The notes under the pieces: model-generated
What the model saw: the letters and a program-made list of their open reading frames with translations, nothing else
Databases searched by the model: none
Told to the model about the DNA's origin: nothing
Part shown: positions 10,301 through 33,100 of the stretch, piece by piece
How positions within the stretch are numbered: position 1 is the first letter of the stretch
How the letters are laid out: each line of letters begins with the position of its first letter
Made by a program: the position numbers and the translations under genes
Assembly: GCA_013076295.1 (NCBI GenBank)
Contig: RQOL01000861.1
Location: forward strand, 2,976,001-3,040,000
Direction: 5' to 3'
DNA from: Sanderia malayensis
Taxonomy: Eukaryota > Cnidaria > Scyphozoa > Semaeostomeae > Pelagiidae
Length of the DNA stretch: 64,000 nucleotides

Positions 10301-13300
10301 TTTTCTTCTGGCGATAGGCCAGTGTAATCTTCATTTATATCAGACTCAACCTCTCCCTATAAAGACAGGCAGAGAGCTTAAAAATTAAAATAAAAATTGT
10401 AAAAAATAAAAATAAAAGTTACAGCAGTCTCACATCTGATGAGAATTTTCATACCTCACTTTCCGATTCTTTGGATACTACTTTCCTTCTATTACTACCA
10501 CTACTATTCCTATTGGGATCTTTCTTTGAAGGTGAAGACTGTAAGATAAAACAATAAAAACATTATAAAACAAAGTTATAGTCTATCGCCAAAGTGATTG
10601 CCAACTCTAAACAAAAATTTATCATTTTGTTATACCAAAATAATTGTTGCAGATCCTTTGCGTTTCCCAGTCAGTGTGATTGACGAAGCGTTCGGAGAAA
10701 TATGCCGTCTTTTCTTCTGTTCATCAACCTTGCAATAATACAAAACACAAGTCCGTTATCCCATAAACTCCATTGAAGGCTAACACACTATTGTGTAGAG
10801 AACTGTTACGAGCAAGATTAGTATAGAAGGAAGAGTGGGGGACAAATTACAAAAAACTGAATGATGTATTTACCCTGGCACTACCAAAGACAGATTTTGC
10901 CATATTAGTAAAAGCCTTCTTGACATTTTGATTGAATGACTTGGGCTGGAAAGAAAGCAAAAATATTTATTACTATCAACACTTGAAGGTTCAGATTGAG
11001 CTTTATCTCATTCAGAAATGGTTTATAGTAGAGCTGAACTGAGCTGGCATGTTCATGTCAACATCAGCTACCTGTTGCTGTATCTGCAATTCTTCATCGG
11101 TGGTTCTATGTGTTGGACTTTTGGGATCATTGCGAGTTAGCTTATTAGCAGCTTCTATTGCAATAGCCACGAATAAACTAAAAGTATAAACATAAACATA
11201 AACATAAACATAAACATGAACATAAACATAAACATAGACATAAACATGAACATAAACATAAACATAAACATAACATAAACATAAGCATAAGCATAACCAT
11301 AAACAAAGCATAAGCATAAGCATAAGCATAAGCATAAGCATAAGCATAAGCATAAACATGTATCTTCCACGTATACTTACTTCATTACTATCATGGTTGT
11401 TATGAGATAACTCACGGGAAAGAAAAAATAAGCAACTTGATTTCGTACTACTGATTCAGTCTGCAAAGAAGAATTAACAAGACATTGAAATATGGATGTA
11501 AACACAAGTATACTGTTCAATAAACAACCTCGTCGTATTCTGTAAGTACGAAAAGACGCAATGTAAGTGTATATACTTGTAAATATGAAAAAGGTTCTTA
11601 CCAAATTCATGATTTCATGCCAATTACTCGTCGTTAAAACTTGAAACATGACAAGAAATGAACACCTTGAAGATAATGAGCATCGAATAGCTTCACTAGT
11701 TGCCAGAAAAAACACAAATGCATGCGATGTATTGTATGACTAACATAATCGAACTACAAACCAAAAGTTCTTGAACCCAAGACCACATTCATTAGGATAG
11801 ATCTGATCATTCGAAGGTGCGTCGTAAGAATAAAACAACTCCATGGCTATTGTTGACAGCAAATACCTACGAGAACAAATCAAGGCATCACGACTAACCT
11901 CTCAACAAAAGTCATACAATCGCTACAAGTAAGCATTGGAAACTTCAAGACATTTAAAAAGTGAGATATCTCCCTGCAAACTTTATTCTCTTTCTCTGTG
12001 GACACCATTCCACCCCCCCCCCAGTCCCCTGAAAACAAAACTTTTATCCGTCATGAAATACTTACAAAATAACAAAGAGAAGGGCAACCAAGTCAAACAT
12101 GACAGGAACAATGTTGAGTATCCATCGAAAGGCCTTTCTTGAACCAGACGAGTTCAACATCCATCGACAGATGACTGAGACACTTGAAATGATAACGCAC
12201 GCATGCTTGAAAGCTGCACTTGCTTCTTTGATATACCAAAGAAAATTGAATACCACAGCAAAGGACACCTATGCAGAATTAGCAATAATGGGAATGCTCA
12301 ATACACTGGGATAAGCATATAGCAATCAACATCAAACATGGCATTTCTTGTTTCTATCTGCTCAATGAATGATCTTTTGGACTAGGATAAGCGAAAGGAG
12401 AAACTGAATTAAATGAGCAACTCACCAATGCTACATCTGTCAGCTCCAAGACGTGAATTACACCTTTACCCAGTCCAACAATGCGAATCGTGGTTTCAAA
12501 CTGCAATGATATATCATATATGAAACGAAGAATAATATGATAACAAAAATCAGGTACTAAAAGCCTGCTAAAGGCAAATAAATAACTATCAATCGAATCT
12601 TGTTATATGCTATCGTAAACAAATTAGGGTTTCAACTAAACAATTTAGAGACATAACCAAAAATTGGAGAATCACTTACAACGAATATAACAATCACAAC
12701 TGATCGTGTTGCTATAATAAAATAAAAAGTAAATTATGAAAAAATTAGGGATAATAACAGCATTTCGGGCATTGTCTTTACTGAATACTTTAGCAGCTAT
12801 TTAAGCTAAATCTGGTAATAAATATAGTGTTATTATTATTATTATTACAATAAGGTTTAAATATACATACCATGGACTCCCAATTCCGAATCTGTCGTCT
12901 GGCCTTTCCACTTCAAACAAAATAGCAAGCTAGAAGGTTGAACAAGAAGTTAGAAACTCAATGTTTCTAGCAACCAATGCCACTTTGAAGAATGCAATAT
13001 CATCATTGCTAAAAGAGCCAATGAACAAAGAGAAAGGTAGCACAAACCGAAGAGGTAAAGATGGCATAATATTTATGTTATCTTACCCGTGAAATAATAT
13101 AAGGCAGAGTATCACTCTTGAGAATATTGCAGACTGAAAGAAAACAAAGCAGAAATAAAAACTATTAAAAACAAACAGAAAATAATGTTGTACAAAATAT
13201 AGACTTACGGAGACAGCAGCATTAAGCCATAATTACCTCTGTGAATGCTCTTGTGTGTTTTCTGATTCTTGAAATAATCTTGGAATTCTCTTCCTGGGGT

Positions 13301-16300
13301 AATAAATAATTTAAGAGCCATTACAAGTCAAATATTGAAGAAAGCAAAGACGACCAGAGCAGCTTATACTACACTCAATACAACAAGCACTTAAAAAATA
13401 TGAAAAATTTGCGAGTTTACTTTTACCTCTTCTGGAAATCCAATGTCCTTTTCGAATTCTGCATGCAAAGCCTGAAAAAACAAAAAAAGGTTTATCGACC
13501 CCCGGAATACATATCCCTGTCTATACAGAGTACAATAGAATGAATGGCTAGCCAAAGGGGGCATCATCATATACCTGACGTAGAGTAGTCGTCCATTCAA
13601 AAGAGTCTATTTCACCATCACCCTGAGTGTCCAGCAGTTCAATCAAAATAAGATTCTGCTCATCTGTGTTCTAGATAAAAAAAACACAAGCACTAGAATA
13701 TACGACATGGACTTGTGAGCGTATCAATGGACAAATGAGCTAAAAAATGGAGTTGCTTTGCGAGAATAAAACAAAAAAGAACCTACTTTTGGTTTCAGAA
13801 TCCTAAACAGCTGCAAGAATTGTTTATCAGTCACAGCCAGAGCACCTTGAACGAAACGAGATTATCAGAGAGATACTTCGTGTAACTGTTGCCTTTATGA
13901 GTCTGTCTGGACATGAAGATGATGTTATCATGCTGGGGATTTACCTAAGCCCAGGGGATCAAGAAGGTTCCATGCTTTTGCCAGCTCTGCCCTCTCGCTG
14001 GCTCGTTCTCTCCTAACAGTCTTCTTGGCAAATATCCTGAAAATCAAATATATGCAAACTAGAATACCACCATATATAAAATAGAAGTGCACCTCAAGAG
14101 TCATAGCCTTCTTCTTTAATTTCGAATAGTGTTGCATTAAGGAGGGGTATTTCAATGGCAAATTATAAGTGAAGTTGTTATAACGAGAAATAGGCTGGTT
14201 TGCATTGGTTGTCTTACCAGTAGGTATCGACGACAATTGCTAGAAGAATCGCTGTTAGAAAGAAGCCGCCAAAGAAGACATATACACCTAGAAAGAAACA
14301 TCCCCAAATGATAATGTGCTGAGCGAGAAAATAGTAAGACACAAAATACTGGAAGAAGAGGCAGTTGAAAGTAGTTGAAGCGGGCTTTAAATGATAAAGA
14401 CGCAATAAAAAGTAATAGAAAAGTAATGGAACTTGAAATGAATTAACTTACCAAAGAAGAAGAAATTTGATTTGTCTTTTCGAAGGGCAGGCAACATGAT
14501 TTCCTGCAAGTAAAAAAAGAACACAGTTTAAAACAATTAAGAAGGCAATTATAATGAAATAGGACGCATGCATTTCAATTTAATAGAAGTATAGGAGCTC
14601 CATGTGAAAGTAATAACTTACTGGATAATTCTCTGTGGAAAGTAAAACAAACAGCCTCAGCATTGCTGTTCCAAGATTATCAAACGCCCTGGAAAAGTGC
14701 AGTAAAACATAGTCAGACAATCGAGCTAGATTAACACGTCACACAGTGCTTTAGTAATCGATGCAGATGGACGTGTGAGCAAACGAGGCTCCTGGAGACA
14801 GACTTGATATCGAGGCTCCTGGAGACAGTAATGTTATCTTGACCAAACGTAAAGGTATTGTATAAAGCTAATCAGAATCTCACCCGATATACGTAGACTC
14901 AGAACCCTCGTCAGTAGAAACACAACAACTACTGAAAATGAATAGAGAACCTTTATTAGAAACTGTGGTTATATATAAGCAAGTTTGAGTCATCCATTGT
15001 AGTAACATCGATTGCGCTATTTGGACTTACTGCGCATGCTCACCTGGTTGCGTTGACGCCAGTTTTATTGAACGTTGTATTGTACGTGGTCATGTATAAA
15101 TGAATGCCAATGCTTGCAAATGTTATGATGAAAATCAATATGATGAAGAGAACCTTTAAAACAAAGACGTCATAATGTCAGGGTAAGACATGGTGAAAAG
15201 TTACGTGAGGGACATTAAAAACAACTGTAATTGCATGGAGACAAAGCTTACCTTTATCAAGTTGTGACTGATGATGATCAGTACCTGTGAAGATTGATGG
15301 AGACAAGATTACTCTCATGTTTAATTATGTATTCATGGAGTCGTAGACTCGGGTATAAATCTGCCGAAATAGATAGCGCTCTGAGAACATGAGCCTTACC
15401 TCGAACACGTGTCGAATGCTCTTTAATCGACAGAGGAGCATTGCAAGTCGCAGACATCTGAATGGTTGAGGAATGTACTAGAAACAAGCAGAGAGGAGAC
15501 GGTACTTTAATACCTAATATATTCAATTGTATACCATGTGTGGTAATAGGTATACAAAATAAATATAAAAGAAATCTAAGGATGTTTTACCGTTTTTAAG
15601 CCAGCTGAAATACAGAGCAAGAGTAAATCGATCCAAAACAAAAAAACGAGGACAAATTGAACCCTGGAAAACAAAAAAGAAACGTTCACGACGTTGCGAG
15701 CATATACTGGTCATAAAGTGAAGACATTGATAACTTAACATTCACTAACGGATATATGCTCGAAATGGTGCAGCTTTATTGAATATTGAGTACATAGTGG
15801 GAATATTACTGACATTGGCACTATATATATTATATTTCGAAGGGTTACTAATTTTAAAAGTTTTACTAATTCACTGTGTACACGTTGGAAACATATCTTA
15901 CCGAGTCATCGTATCCAAATATATATGAATAGAGGAGAAAGAGAGAGAGATAGTTACTTACATGCAAGTGTAGTCTATAAAAGATACGGAATGAATAGTT
16001 TACATACCCGTTCCAATATCGCTCTTCTGTTTCCAGTGACCAAAATACGGACCATGATAAAAAGCGGACTCGCAAAGCCAAATCGAACATATAGACTAGA
16101 ATGCACACAGCTCCGGCTACAAATACAGCTGCGTGAATGCTAGAAGAACATAAATTAGAATTGAACCTATACACTGATCATACGTGCAGAGAATTGAACC
16201 TATACACTGATCTAAAGTACACAAATGCAAAACTACGTTCGCATTGAATTTGTAGGTTTGAGTCCTGATTGAGTAAGCTCTATGACAAGCCTACATTTCT

Positions 16301-17817
16301 TAATAAACTGAATAGAGAAATTGAGATCATCATAAATATGTTTGTGTGGTTAATGATTGTCATAATAAGAATAGAAGCTAATCGTGTCATGAACAGGACA
16401 GTTTACGAGTTCATGACGTGATATTCTTCCATTCTCATTAATAATGGAGATTAGTTGAATTTCAGTCACATGAATCCTTGTGTGAAAGATAGTAGCAATG
16501 GAAGCACCATATCATTAAATTTTGGCTTACTTTGTGACAGCATAGGATGGTGGTTCCATGAATATCATCAGAGAATGTGCCAGTGAGATAAATAGGAAAA
16601 ATCTCCGGTACCAGATATTCTCGAGGATCTTGAAACATCTACAGACAAGAGAGAGCAGCTATCCTTACGATTAAAACTTCTGATGAAAAGTTACTTGTCA
16701 AGATAACAGATTAAAGATTACAATATATGATAGACTGAAAAATTATATTATTTAGTTTTTAACTTCACACAGGCTGAACAACTAAAATAATTTAGACAAT
16801 GTAGCTGCAGTGATATAACAGATTAATATTTCTAAATATTCCACCTTTGAGCAGACTTCTTTTTGAAATACGACCTTGCTTTTCCATACTTCCCTCTGCA
16901 ATAGATTCAATGCAGAAATTCAAACTATTTCCATCTGCACATGCGATAAGATCAAGTTAGAACATACTTCATAGCATTAGAGTTGTTACCTTCCTGTCAA
17001 TGCATCATCAACATGTGCAGCAGCGAGCTGGATTTCCCAGTTTTCACCAAGCTGAGCTCTCACTTGCTTATGTATTGTATCAAACTGAAATAAATGACAT
17101 CAATGAATAAATAATTGTTAAAAATAAAGTAAACAGCAAAGAAACCTTTGGAAAAAGCACAGCTTGGTTAAAATTCATAAAATAAATTCTGGCAGGTTTG
17201 GGGTTTGGATTCAATTCATCATTTGAATCTGCTAATTAATAATTTAACTTTATTCAAACATTTTATCTGCACACAAGTTTGGCTCAAACACAAAAACCAA
17301 GTCTGACAAGTGGTCTGTGAGAAATCATACAGGTACTAATTCTCAGTATGCAAATAAGATGGAACTTTTAATTCTTTTCAAAACAAATAAAAACTCAAAA
17401 ACACACACAGGAAATTTCTAAAACTATGACATTTCAAACCTCATCAGAAGCAGGTACTGCTGCAATGGCTGGGGTAAGCAGTCCGTATATCCCCAATGGC
17501 CCCATTGACCCCCACTGGTCGTTGTCAGCATTACCAAAACCAAATGCTGTTAAAGAATGGTTATCATCATCCTTCTTGGATATCCAATTCTTCAAACGCT
17601 TTTTCAGGCCATTTCTGTGCTCTTCTTTATCTTCCTGAAATGCACCACCAGTGGCTTCTCCTTTATCATCATCTTCTTCGCAAGAACCTTCCTCGGAATT
17701 ATTATTGTCATCATTTTCAAGATCCTCCAATAATCCTTCTTCAAGATGAATTACTTCTTTAACTTTTCTATTTGAGGCTTCAGTTTCTTGAGCTTGCGTG
17801 ATAATATTATCAGCCAT
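7385..17817 (-). CDS. Two-pore-type cation channel with EF-hand loop and C-terminal SH3 domain
   Basis: Predicted 1311-residue two-pore channel (2 x 6 TM), a family of endolysosomal Ca/Na channels. There are 42 exons on the minus strand (5' to 3'): 17817-17440, 17084-16990, 16895-16845, 16638-16531, 16139-16008, 15663-15591, 15477-15400, 15284-15252, 15153-15044, 14931-14884, 14688-14622, 14503-14452, 14287-14218, 14036-13945, 13845-13787, 13670-13575, 13471-13427, 13293-13237, 13133-13087, 12929-12871, 12711-12680, 12500-12426, 12268-12066, 11866-11762, 11665-11602, 11460-11381, 11177-11072, 10945-10874, 10728-10636, 10538-10455, 10356-10300, 10132-9950, 9603-9552, 9466-9336, 9126-9029, 8909-8882, 8712-8641, 8495-8428, 8314-8262, 8135-7873, 7738-7530 and 7442-7385. 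All phases close to one stop. Family hallmarks are filter I LLSTENYPEIMLPA (385 on) and filter II VLTTSNWHEIMN (731 on). The inter-repeat linker has an EF-hand loop (496-507). The basic tail has an SH3 domain (about 941-991, ending GWFPASHV), then an acidic, Ser-rich end. The N-terminus is long and acidic. Confidence 0.85.
9677..9748 (+). tRNA. tRNA-Glu (anticodon CTC)
   Basis: A 72-nt cloverleaf with acceptor TCCCGTG/CACGGGA, A box TGGTCTAGTGGTTAGG, anticodon loop GCTCTCACC (CTC), and B box GGTTCGATTCC. It is near-identical to eukaryotic tRNA-Glu(CTC). No intron is present and CCA is not encoded, as expected for a nuclear gene. It lies antisense inside the intron between the channel exons ending at 9950 and starting at 9603. 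A T-poor 3' flank (GATATTTTTAAATTTC) supplies the Pol III stop TTTTT. Confidence 0.96.
11178..11356. repeat. (ATAAAC)n / (ATAAGC)n hexanucleotide microsatellite
   Basis: About 180 bp of imperfect hexamers. The CATAAA type fills the proximal part and the CATAAG type the distal part, with one CAT-AAC slip near 11270. It fills nearly the whole intron between the pore-II exon and the S6-II exon of the channel gene, abutting the acceptor at 11178. Open frames through it are repeat artefacts. Confidence 0.95.
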
Positions 17818-19338
17818 GTCTTAAATACATTGGAAAATGCTCACGTTGTGCTGCAAGGTGCGATTTCCTTTGTGCAGAAGAAAATAAGGCATTGGGAAAT
17901 ATATGCAACTTTAATTAGTACTCCGTATTCTGGAGTTCTTACATCCGTACTACATGCTCGAGCAAACAGCTATGTCGGTAGAATAATACTAACTCCTTCT
18001 TAATACGATATTGACAATGCAAATACATCAATGTTTTAATTAAACTTCAAGACAAATGCCATTTCTCATTTCTCATTGGCTTGGCCTAACTCTCGTTTAC
18101 AAGTAGCTCCGTCCTTCCACTGGTTCGCTAAATTCGTATAAAAGTTCTTGTCTCGTATGGTAAATTATAAGCTTAAATAACAGGAGCATAGACATCTAAG
18201 GACTTCTTGACACTTCTTCGAAGTATTAGCTATTACGCCTACAATGTGCTGTCGCAAGTGGCATTAATTTTCCTGCCATGACGATTTAGCATTGTAAGTG
18301 CATGAGGACAAAACAAAAACAAAGTATAGTCTCCTTCGCAGCGTCACCGCAGCTTGAAAAAAGAATTGAATGGTCTCAAAACATTGTGTACAAGAAGCCA
18401 TAGGGAATTGTCTTTTGCTATTTGACGATAATTTTTCTCTTATCTTGAATAGAGAGCTTGATTAACTTATCTAAAATCAGAAATAAAAGCAATTTCATTG
18501 AATTTAGCACCATCCTGTTTTTCTTTAGGCAATTAGCTTCAAATAATGTTTTGTTAAAATATTTGATCGTTCCATTTACTTTTTAACAATAAGGCGAAGA
18601 AAGAACAACTTTTTTAATTAAGCTAAAATGAAATGTATTGATTTCGTTAGTAAAAGAAAAAGTCACATCTGTTAGAATTCAGAGCCAAAACACTTGCAGT
18701 ATTTTTAAGAACAAGTATTATGAAGCTTTGAGTTCTTGAAATAAAATCCACAATGAAAGATTTTAGAGTCTTAATGTTTATATTTACATGTGTGTTAATT
18801 ACTACTCAGCAATATATTCAAAAGTAAATTAACGAAAGCCATTAACGTGTTCCTTGAAAGCTGAAGTGTCGCACAGGTACAGTTATAAAAATAACAAGTG
18901 TTTAGTAACTAGTTAATCCGGTAAATGTTGCCATGATTATGAACGTTTGTTGAGTTGAGAAAGCAAGCACCAGCGAAAATTTCAAAACGATCTGAAAAAT
19001 AAAAACAGCCAAATCGATTTCATTCGTTAAAACAATATACATACGTGCTTGTTTGTACCCAGCAGTCAAAACAATATATATTCTCAATCTATGGTCCACG
19101 GACCAGAAACTGGACATTGAAATTAGTTGAAAATGTTTTGCAGAGTGGAACCTTGTCGATATAGCAAAATCCACATAACGAAAATGTCTGCATAGCGAGC
19201 TAATGATCTGGTTCCCTTGATCGCCACATAGTAAATACCCTCACCCCACAAGCTATATTGCAGAGAAATAATGCTTTAAAGTCCTTCAAGGGATTAGGAT
19301 ATGAAAATTTCACTGCAAAATGAATAAAACATACCAAC
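17818..19338. other. Intergenic 5' region of the channel gene, no gene recognised
   Basis: The promoter of the channel gene should lie just above 17818. The rest is AT-rich with short open frames that lack coding character. A segment near 19140-19200 (reverse strand, CATAACG-like repeats) has the look of old transposon sequence but cannot be named. Confidence 0.4.
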
Positions 19339-19656
19339 TTAATAGTCGATTTTCTTATAAATATCGTGACCATATGATAATTCTTGTTCGTCAAAACTTT
19401 CCAACAAATCACAAGTGTTTGTGTCTTCATGATGGATGAAAAAGTTGCATTCATTCATACCCAAACAATGTAGCGCACACATCAAATCATTTCCAGCTGG
19501 AACTTCATCTATCACATTGTTACTTTCATTCGCATCTTTTAACTCAACTCGAGTAAAGAAACCACTAAGCATGAATCTTTCTTCTGCTGAACTGATGCGA
19601 ACTGCAGACATCAACAACATTAAAAGAACACTGCTTACAATAAAAACACGAAACAT
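19339..19656 (-). CDS. Small secreted PAN/apple-like protein
   Basis: Single-exon 105-residue protein with a true ATG at 19656. A strong signal peptide covers roughly residues 1-24 (VFIVSSVLLMLLMSAVRISSA). The mature part has a cysteine cluster MCALHCLGMNEC, then about a dozen residues and C-DLL. This C-x3-C-x5-C-x-F...C-L pattern is the core of PAN/apple modules, which mediate protein or carbohydrate contacts outside the cell. The domain is short and lacks the outer disulphide cysteines, so it is either minimal or one exon of a longer gene. No downstream exon is evident before the channel gene. Confidence 0.55.
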   Translation of the reverse strand: MFRVFIVSSVLLMLLMSAVRISSAEERFMLSGFFTRVELKDANESNNVIDEVPAGNDLMCALHCLGMNECNFFIHHEDTNTCDLLESFDEQELSYGHDIYKKIDY

Positions 19657-20100
19657 GTTTCATCTGTTATATTCCGATAAGATGTCGCCACTGCTGTATT
19701 TTGAATGTGTTGCGAAAGTTGTAACTTTATATTGCTACAACACGCGGTGAAGTAAACTTCCTGCAGATACCCGCGGATAAATTGTAACTGCGATATCAAA
19801 CTTTGTACATGGACAGAAAGACAAAAAACCTCAAGCAAAACAACCAACTGCAGTAGCCTCGCTCTTTACTTTTAGTCTCGCTTTCAAAACAGGTCAATAT
19901 TGACTTCACTCTTAAACATCAAACTAAACAAAATTAAAAATTTGTATTCATAAAACCATGTTGTTGAAATTTTAGAAACTCACAAATAATGTTTAGCATT
20001 CAAACAAAAAAGGTTGCAATGAATGGTAGATTTGTTTATCACTGCTATCAGTTAGCTAGGGTCTTTATTCAGTCATTCATCAAGCACAGCCACACCCAAC
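19657..20100. other. Intergenic, 3' flank of KMO
   Basis: It holds the 3' UTR of the kynurenine monooxygenase gene and the promoter side of the PAN-like gene, both on the minus strand. No other feature is seen. Confidence 0.5.
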
Positions 20101-29602
<9,502 letters not shown>

Positions 29603-30170
29603 ATTATATGTGCTTTATTTTCCTAAGAATCATATCACCACACGATATAAAACTTTGAATCTGCAAAGTTTAAACCAAGGCAGCATTCACAATCACAAGA
29701 CACACTGTGTTGTTGCAATGAATGAAAAATAATCAGCAGCCTCTTTCTGAGGAGCCACGCCTCCAAGCACGCCACAATGACGTCACGTAAGTTTAGCTTC
29801 AATATGTTTGAAAGACTTCGCAATAAAGAGACACGAGCTTTAACACAAGCCGTTGATCGCAAAAATAAAGGATAAATATATTTAGTAAATTTAATAAACA
29901 GTAAGAATGATGAACACATCCCATGGTCTTAATACAACGATTTTTTGAAATTAAACAACAAATCATTTATCTCATATTAACATAATTTTTTAAAACTCTA
30001 GATTTGTACATGGTAAAATATGAAATAATATACGATATAACTTTATTTCTTCAAGCAAACTATCATAGTCTTTGTTTGAATCTTATAAATCAAATAAGAA
30101 TAATAAAAACAAAAGTGTTGCAATAAAGTTTGTCTGTCTCTTTTCACTCCTATTACAATTCGCTATGGAG
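29603..30170. other. Intergenic, between ZNF106-like 3' end and KMO start
   Basis: It holds the KMO promoter and 5' UTR and the 3' UTR of the ZNF106-like gene, both transcribed leftward. It is AT-rich. No WD40-coding sequence was found here on the minus strand, although family members of the upstream gene carry one. Confidence 0.5.
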
Positions 30171-33100
30171 CTATATATTTTTTCGGCCTCCTTTTGATCT
30201 TCCTTCCTCTGTTTTCTCAAGCCTCGGTTCCGTTCTTTGCTTTTTCGACTTTTTCGGTTTGAATGATCTATCATCTCTTTCACCGAGCGATCGTTTCCGC
30301 GGTCCCGTTCTCGTTCCCGTTCCTTCCGTTCCGTCAATTTTACCCAGTTGAACACATCGTTTCTCGTTGACAACTGCAGAAGTTCCATCACACGGTTTAT
30401 CCAAACTTAAAGACCTCTGAAATTCTCGGTAGCATCTCAGCCTTTCACTTTCACTCGAATGTTGTGCACCAGGGGAATTCCTGCTGTCATGAGATGATTC
30501 CCTTCCGAATCTTGGATCAACATCCGAAACAGATCGTTCACGTTGACCAACTTCAATCGACCTCTGACTCCCCTCAGCATCATTACCCCACCTATCAACA
30601 GATGAGCGAGAATTTTTCATTCCTTTTCGTTCCTTTTTGGATAGATGCTTCTTGCCAACCTTTGCAGATTTTGTTGTCTTCGAAGTCACAAGTCGATCAT
30701 CATCACATTCAGTGCTTCGCCTTCCATCTCCCGACCATCTCTTCTTATTTTTCTCGTTTTTGCAATTGTCTTCAACATCACCAATTGCTGAGGCACTGCG
30801 CGAGTCCTGCCTCGATTCCACACCACTCCTCTCCATCTCAATTCCACCACTCAAGTCAGCCTCTCTTCCGTGAAATTCTCCAGTACGTTTCCCCTTCGCT
30901 TTTTCTATCATTGTAGACACGCGTTCGCCTAAGATTCCTTTGGATAGATCAAAGACTTGTTCATGCAAACGTTTATTCGTCTCAATGTCAATAACTGCAC
31001 GGCTTTCTGCCTTCGTCAGCTCGCCTAACTCTGAATTCAACGCCGCAATCTTGCATCGAACCTCCACCATCTTACTGCGCACTTCTGTCAGCTCAAAAGA
31101 TTTCTTCTTTGTCTTCTCTTCCAAGTCCAAAAGTAACTCTATATTCTGCTCGCAAACTTAAGAAAAGATAAACCATTATGTCAAAACAATTTGCTGCATT
31201 ACCACAACTTGCCCTCTAATAAATCTGGCACAAATTAATTCTACCTGTTGATTCTAATTAGATGATTAAATATGTAAACTTGCAACTAGTTTTTATTTTC
31301 TGGTATTTTTGCACGGCTCCTTGCAAAGCGAATCTTACGCACTGACTGGGCTACAGATGGCAAATAATAAAAAACTAAATGAAAATGAAATGATTTTCCA
31401 ACCTTCAGTTAATTCCGAATCTCGTTGAAACTCCTTGGGAAGACTTGGCGGCACTTTTGGTGGCTTGAAAGCCCCTTTCTTCTTATGTTTCTTCTTCATC
31501 TTCTTTGATACATGCTTTCCAGAAAAACTAGTGCTTGCCTTGTTCCCCCCATCATCTCTAACTCCTTGAGAGCTGTTATCAATATCTTGTGATGCCGAAC
31601 GCCCAGCCATGCCTGCTTGCTGTGAAAATACACTGTCTTGACTGGTCTTCTGATAATCGGACTGCCATTCAGATGCTCCTGGACGAGATTCACCAGCAGC
31701 CCGATGACTGCTGTGACTATTCATTGAATCACGCTTCGTTTTAGTCCGAGAAACATCTTCAACTGAATACTTATTCTTCGTTTGTAAGTCTGTGTGCCTG
31801 CAAGAACCTTTGACAACACTTGTCTGACTTGCTTCTTTGCATGTTTTTGTTCGTCCCGCCAATGTTTTCATTGCCGGTGTAACTATTTTCAGGGGCGAGC
31901 CAGAATTATCACCTCTCGTCTTTTTCAAATTATCAAAAAAATCACGCAGGACTTGTTTCTGTCTCTTAATATCGTGGCCATTGTTGCTATCGCTGTTAGT
32001 CTGTGAATTACCTTTCTGCTTGTCGTTCTGCACAGCCTTCTCTTCAGATGGAAATTGCGTGCGACTCGTGGGGCTTTTCTCTACGCCAACAGTTGTAACA
32101 TTTCCAGTCTGTTCAGTAGAATATTCAGCTGGCCCCTCCTCGTTGGGATTCATCGATGAAGTAGCAGTAGTAGGTACAGATCGATAATCAGCGTAATTGA
32201 ATCTGTGTGCAACACGAACTGCTACACTTGCATTGGTGCTTGAAGTATGAACTGATGATAATGATGATGAAGTTGATGATAATGATGATAATGATGATGA
32301 GGTTGATGACGATGTTGATGATAATGATGATGAAATTGATGATGATGATACTGTTGTTGATAATGATGATGATAATGATGATGATAATGATGATGATAAT
32401 GTTGATGATGATGATGATATTGCTGAAAAATATGTTGGTGGTAGTGGTCTGCTTGTCATCCGTCCGCTGGCCAGGGCATGCTTCTTTAAAGTAGCAATAA
32501 GCGAAGATTTCGGCTTCTTGCTGCCCGATAATGCCGTACGCTTGGCAAAGCTACCATCGAAATAAGACACCGGCGTCTGGTTTATCGTCGAAGTAGCAGC
32601 CACTGTTGCTGAAAGTTCATTTGATGAAGTTGTTCTAGGTGTGGTTTGCTTCAGCGTTGCAATTGAATAGCCTGGTGTATTTATCGCAGTGTTAAGCAAC
32701 GAATTCCGTTGCACATGCTTATTGCCAGATGATACCTTTGAAGATTCACTATTTCCTTCAAAGCTGCCATTTAAATAAGATACCGGCTTGTGGTGTATCG
32801 TCAAAGTGACAGGGACAGCTTCAGATACATTCGATGAAGTTGTTCTTGGCTGTTTTTCTTTTCTGCTTTGCTTTGATGCCGCATTTGCATTCGATGTTAC
32901 TTCAGACGCTCCGGGCGCAGTTGTTGTCGCAGTTGTTGTAGCTGTAGATGACGTTCGAGTTCGGCTTGACAGTGCTATTGCCTCAGAACCATCAGTGCCG
33001 ACAACATCATTCTGATTATGACGCTCATCTGTTTTCTTTGACTCGCGATTCGGTATCTCTTGCTCGCCGACGCTCGACTCTGAGCTGGTTCTGTGTCGCC

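Noticed and set aside
11012..11370. Open frames of MLMLML/YVYVYV type
   Set aside because: Translation of the ATAAAC/ATAAGC microsatellite in a channel-gene intron.
16531..16638. An alternative frame of channel exon 4 (MFQDPREYLVPEIF...)
   Set aside because: It looked plausible alone, but phase from the neighbouring exons selects the frame giving RFFLFISLAHSLMIFMEPPS, which matches the S1 helix of two-pore channels.
32207..32494. Plus-strand Met-rich open frame (MMKLMIMMIMMM...)
   Set aside because: Antisense shadow of the poly-serine (GAT)n tract in the ZNF106-like exon.
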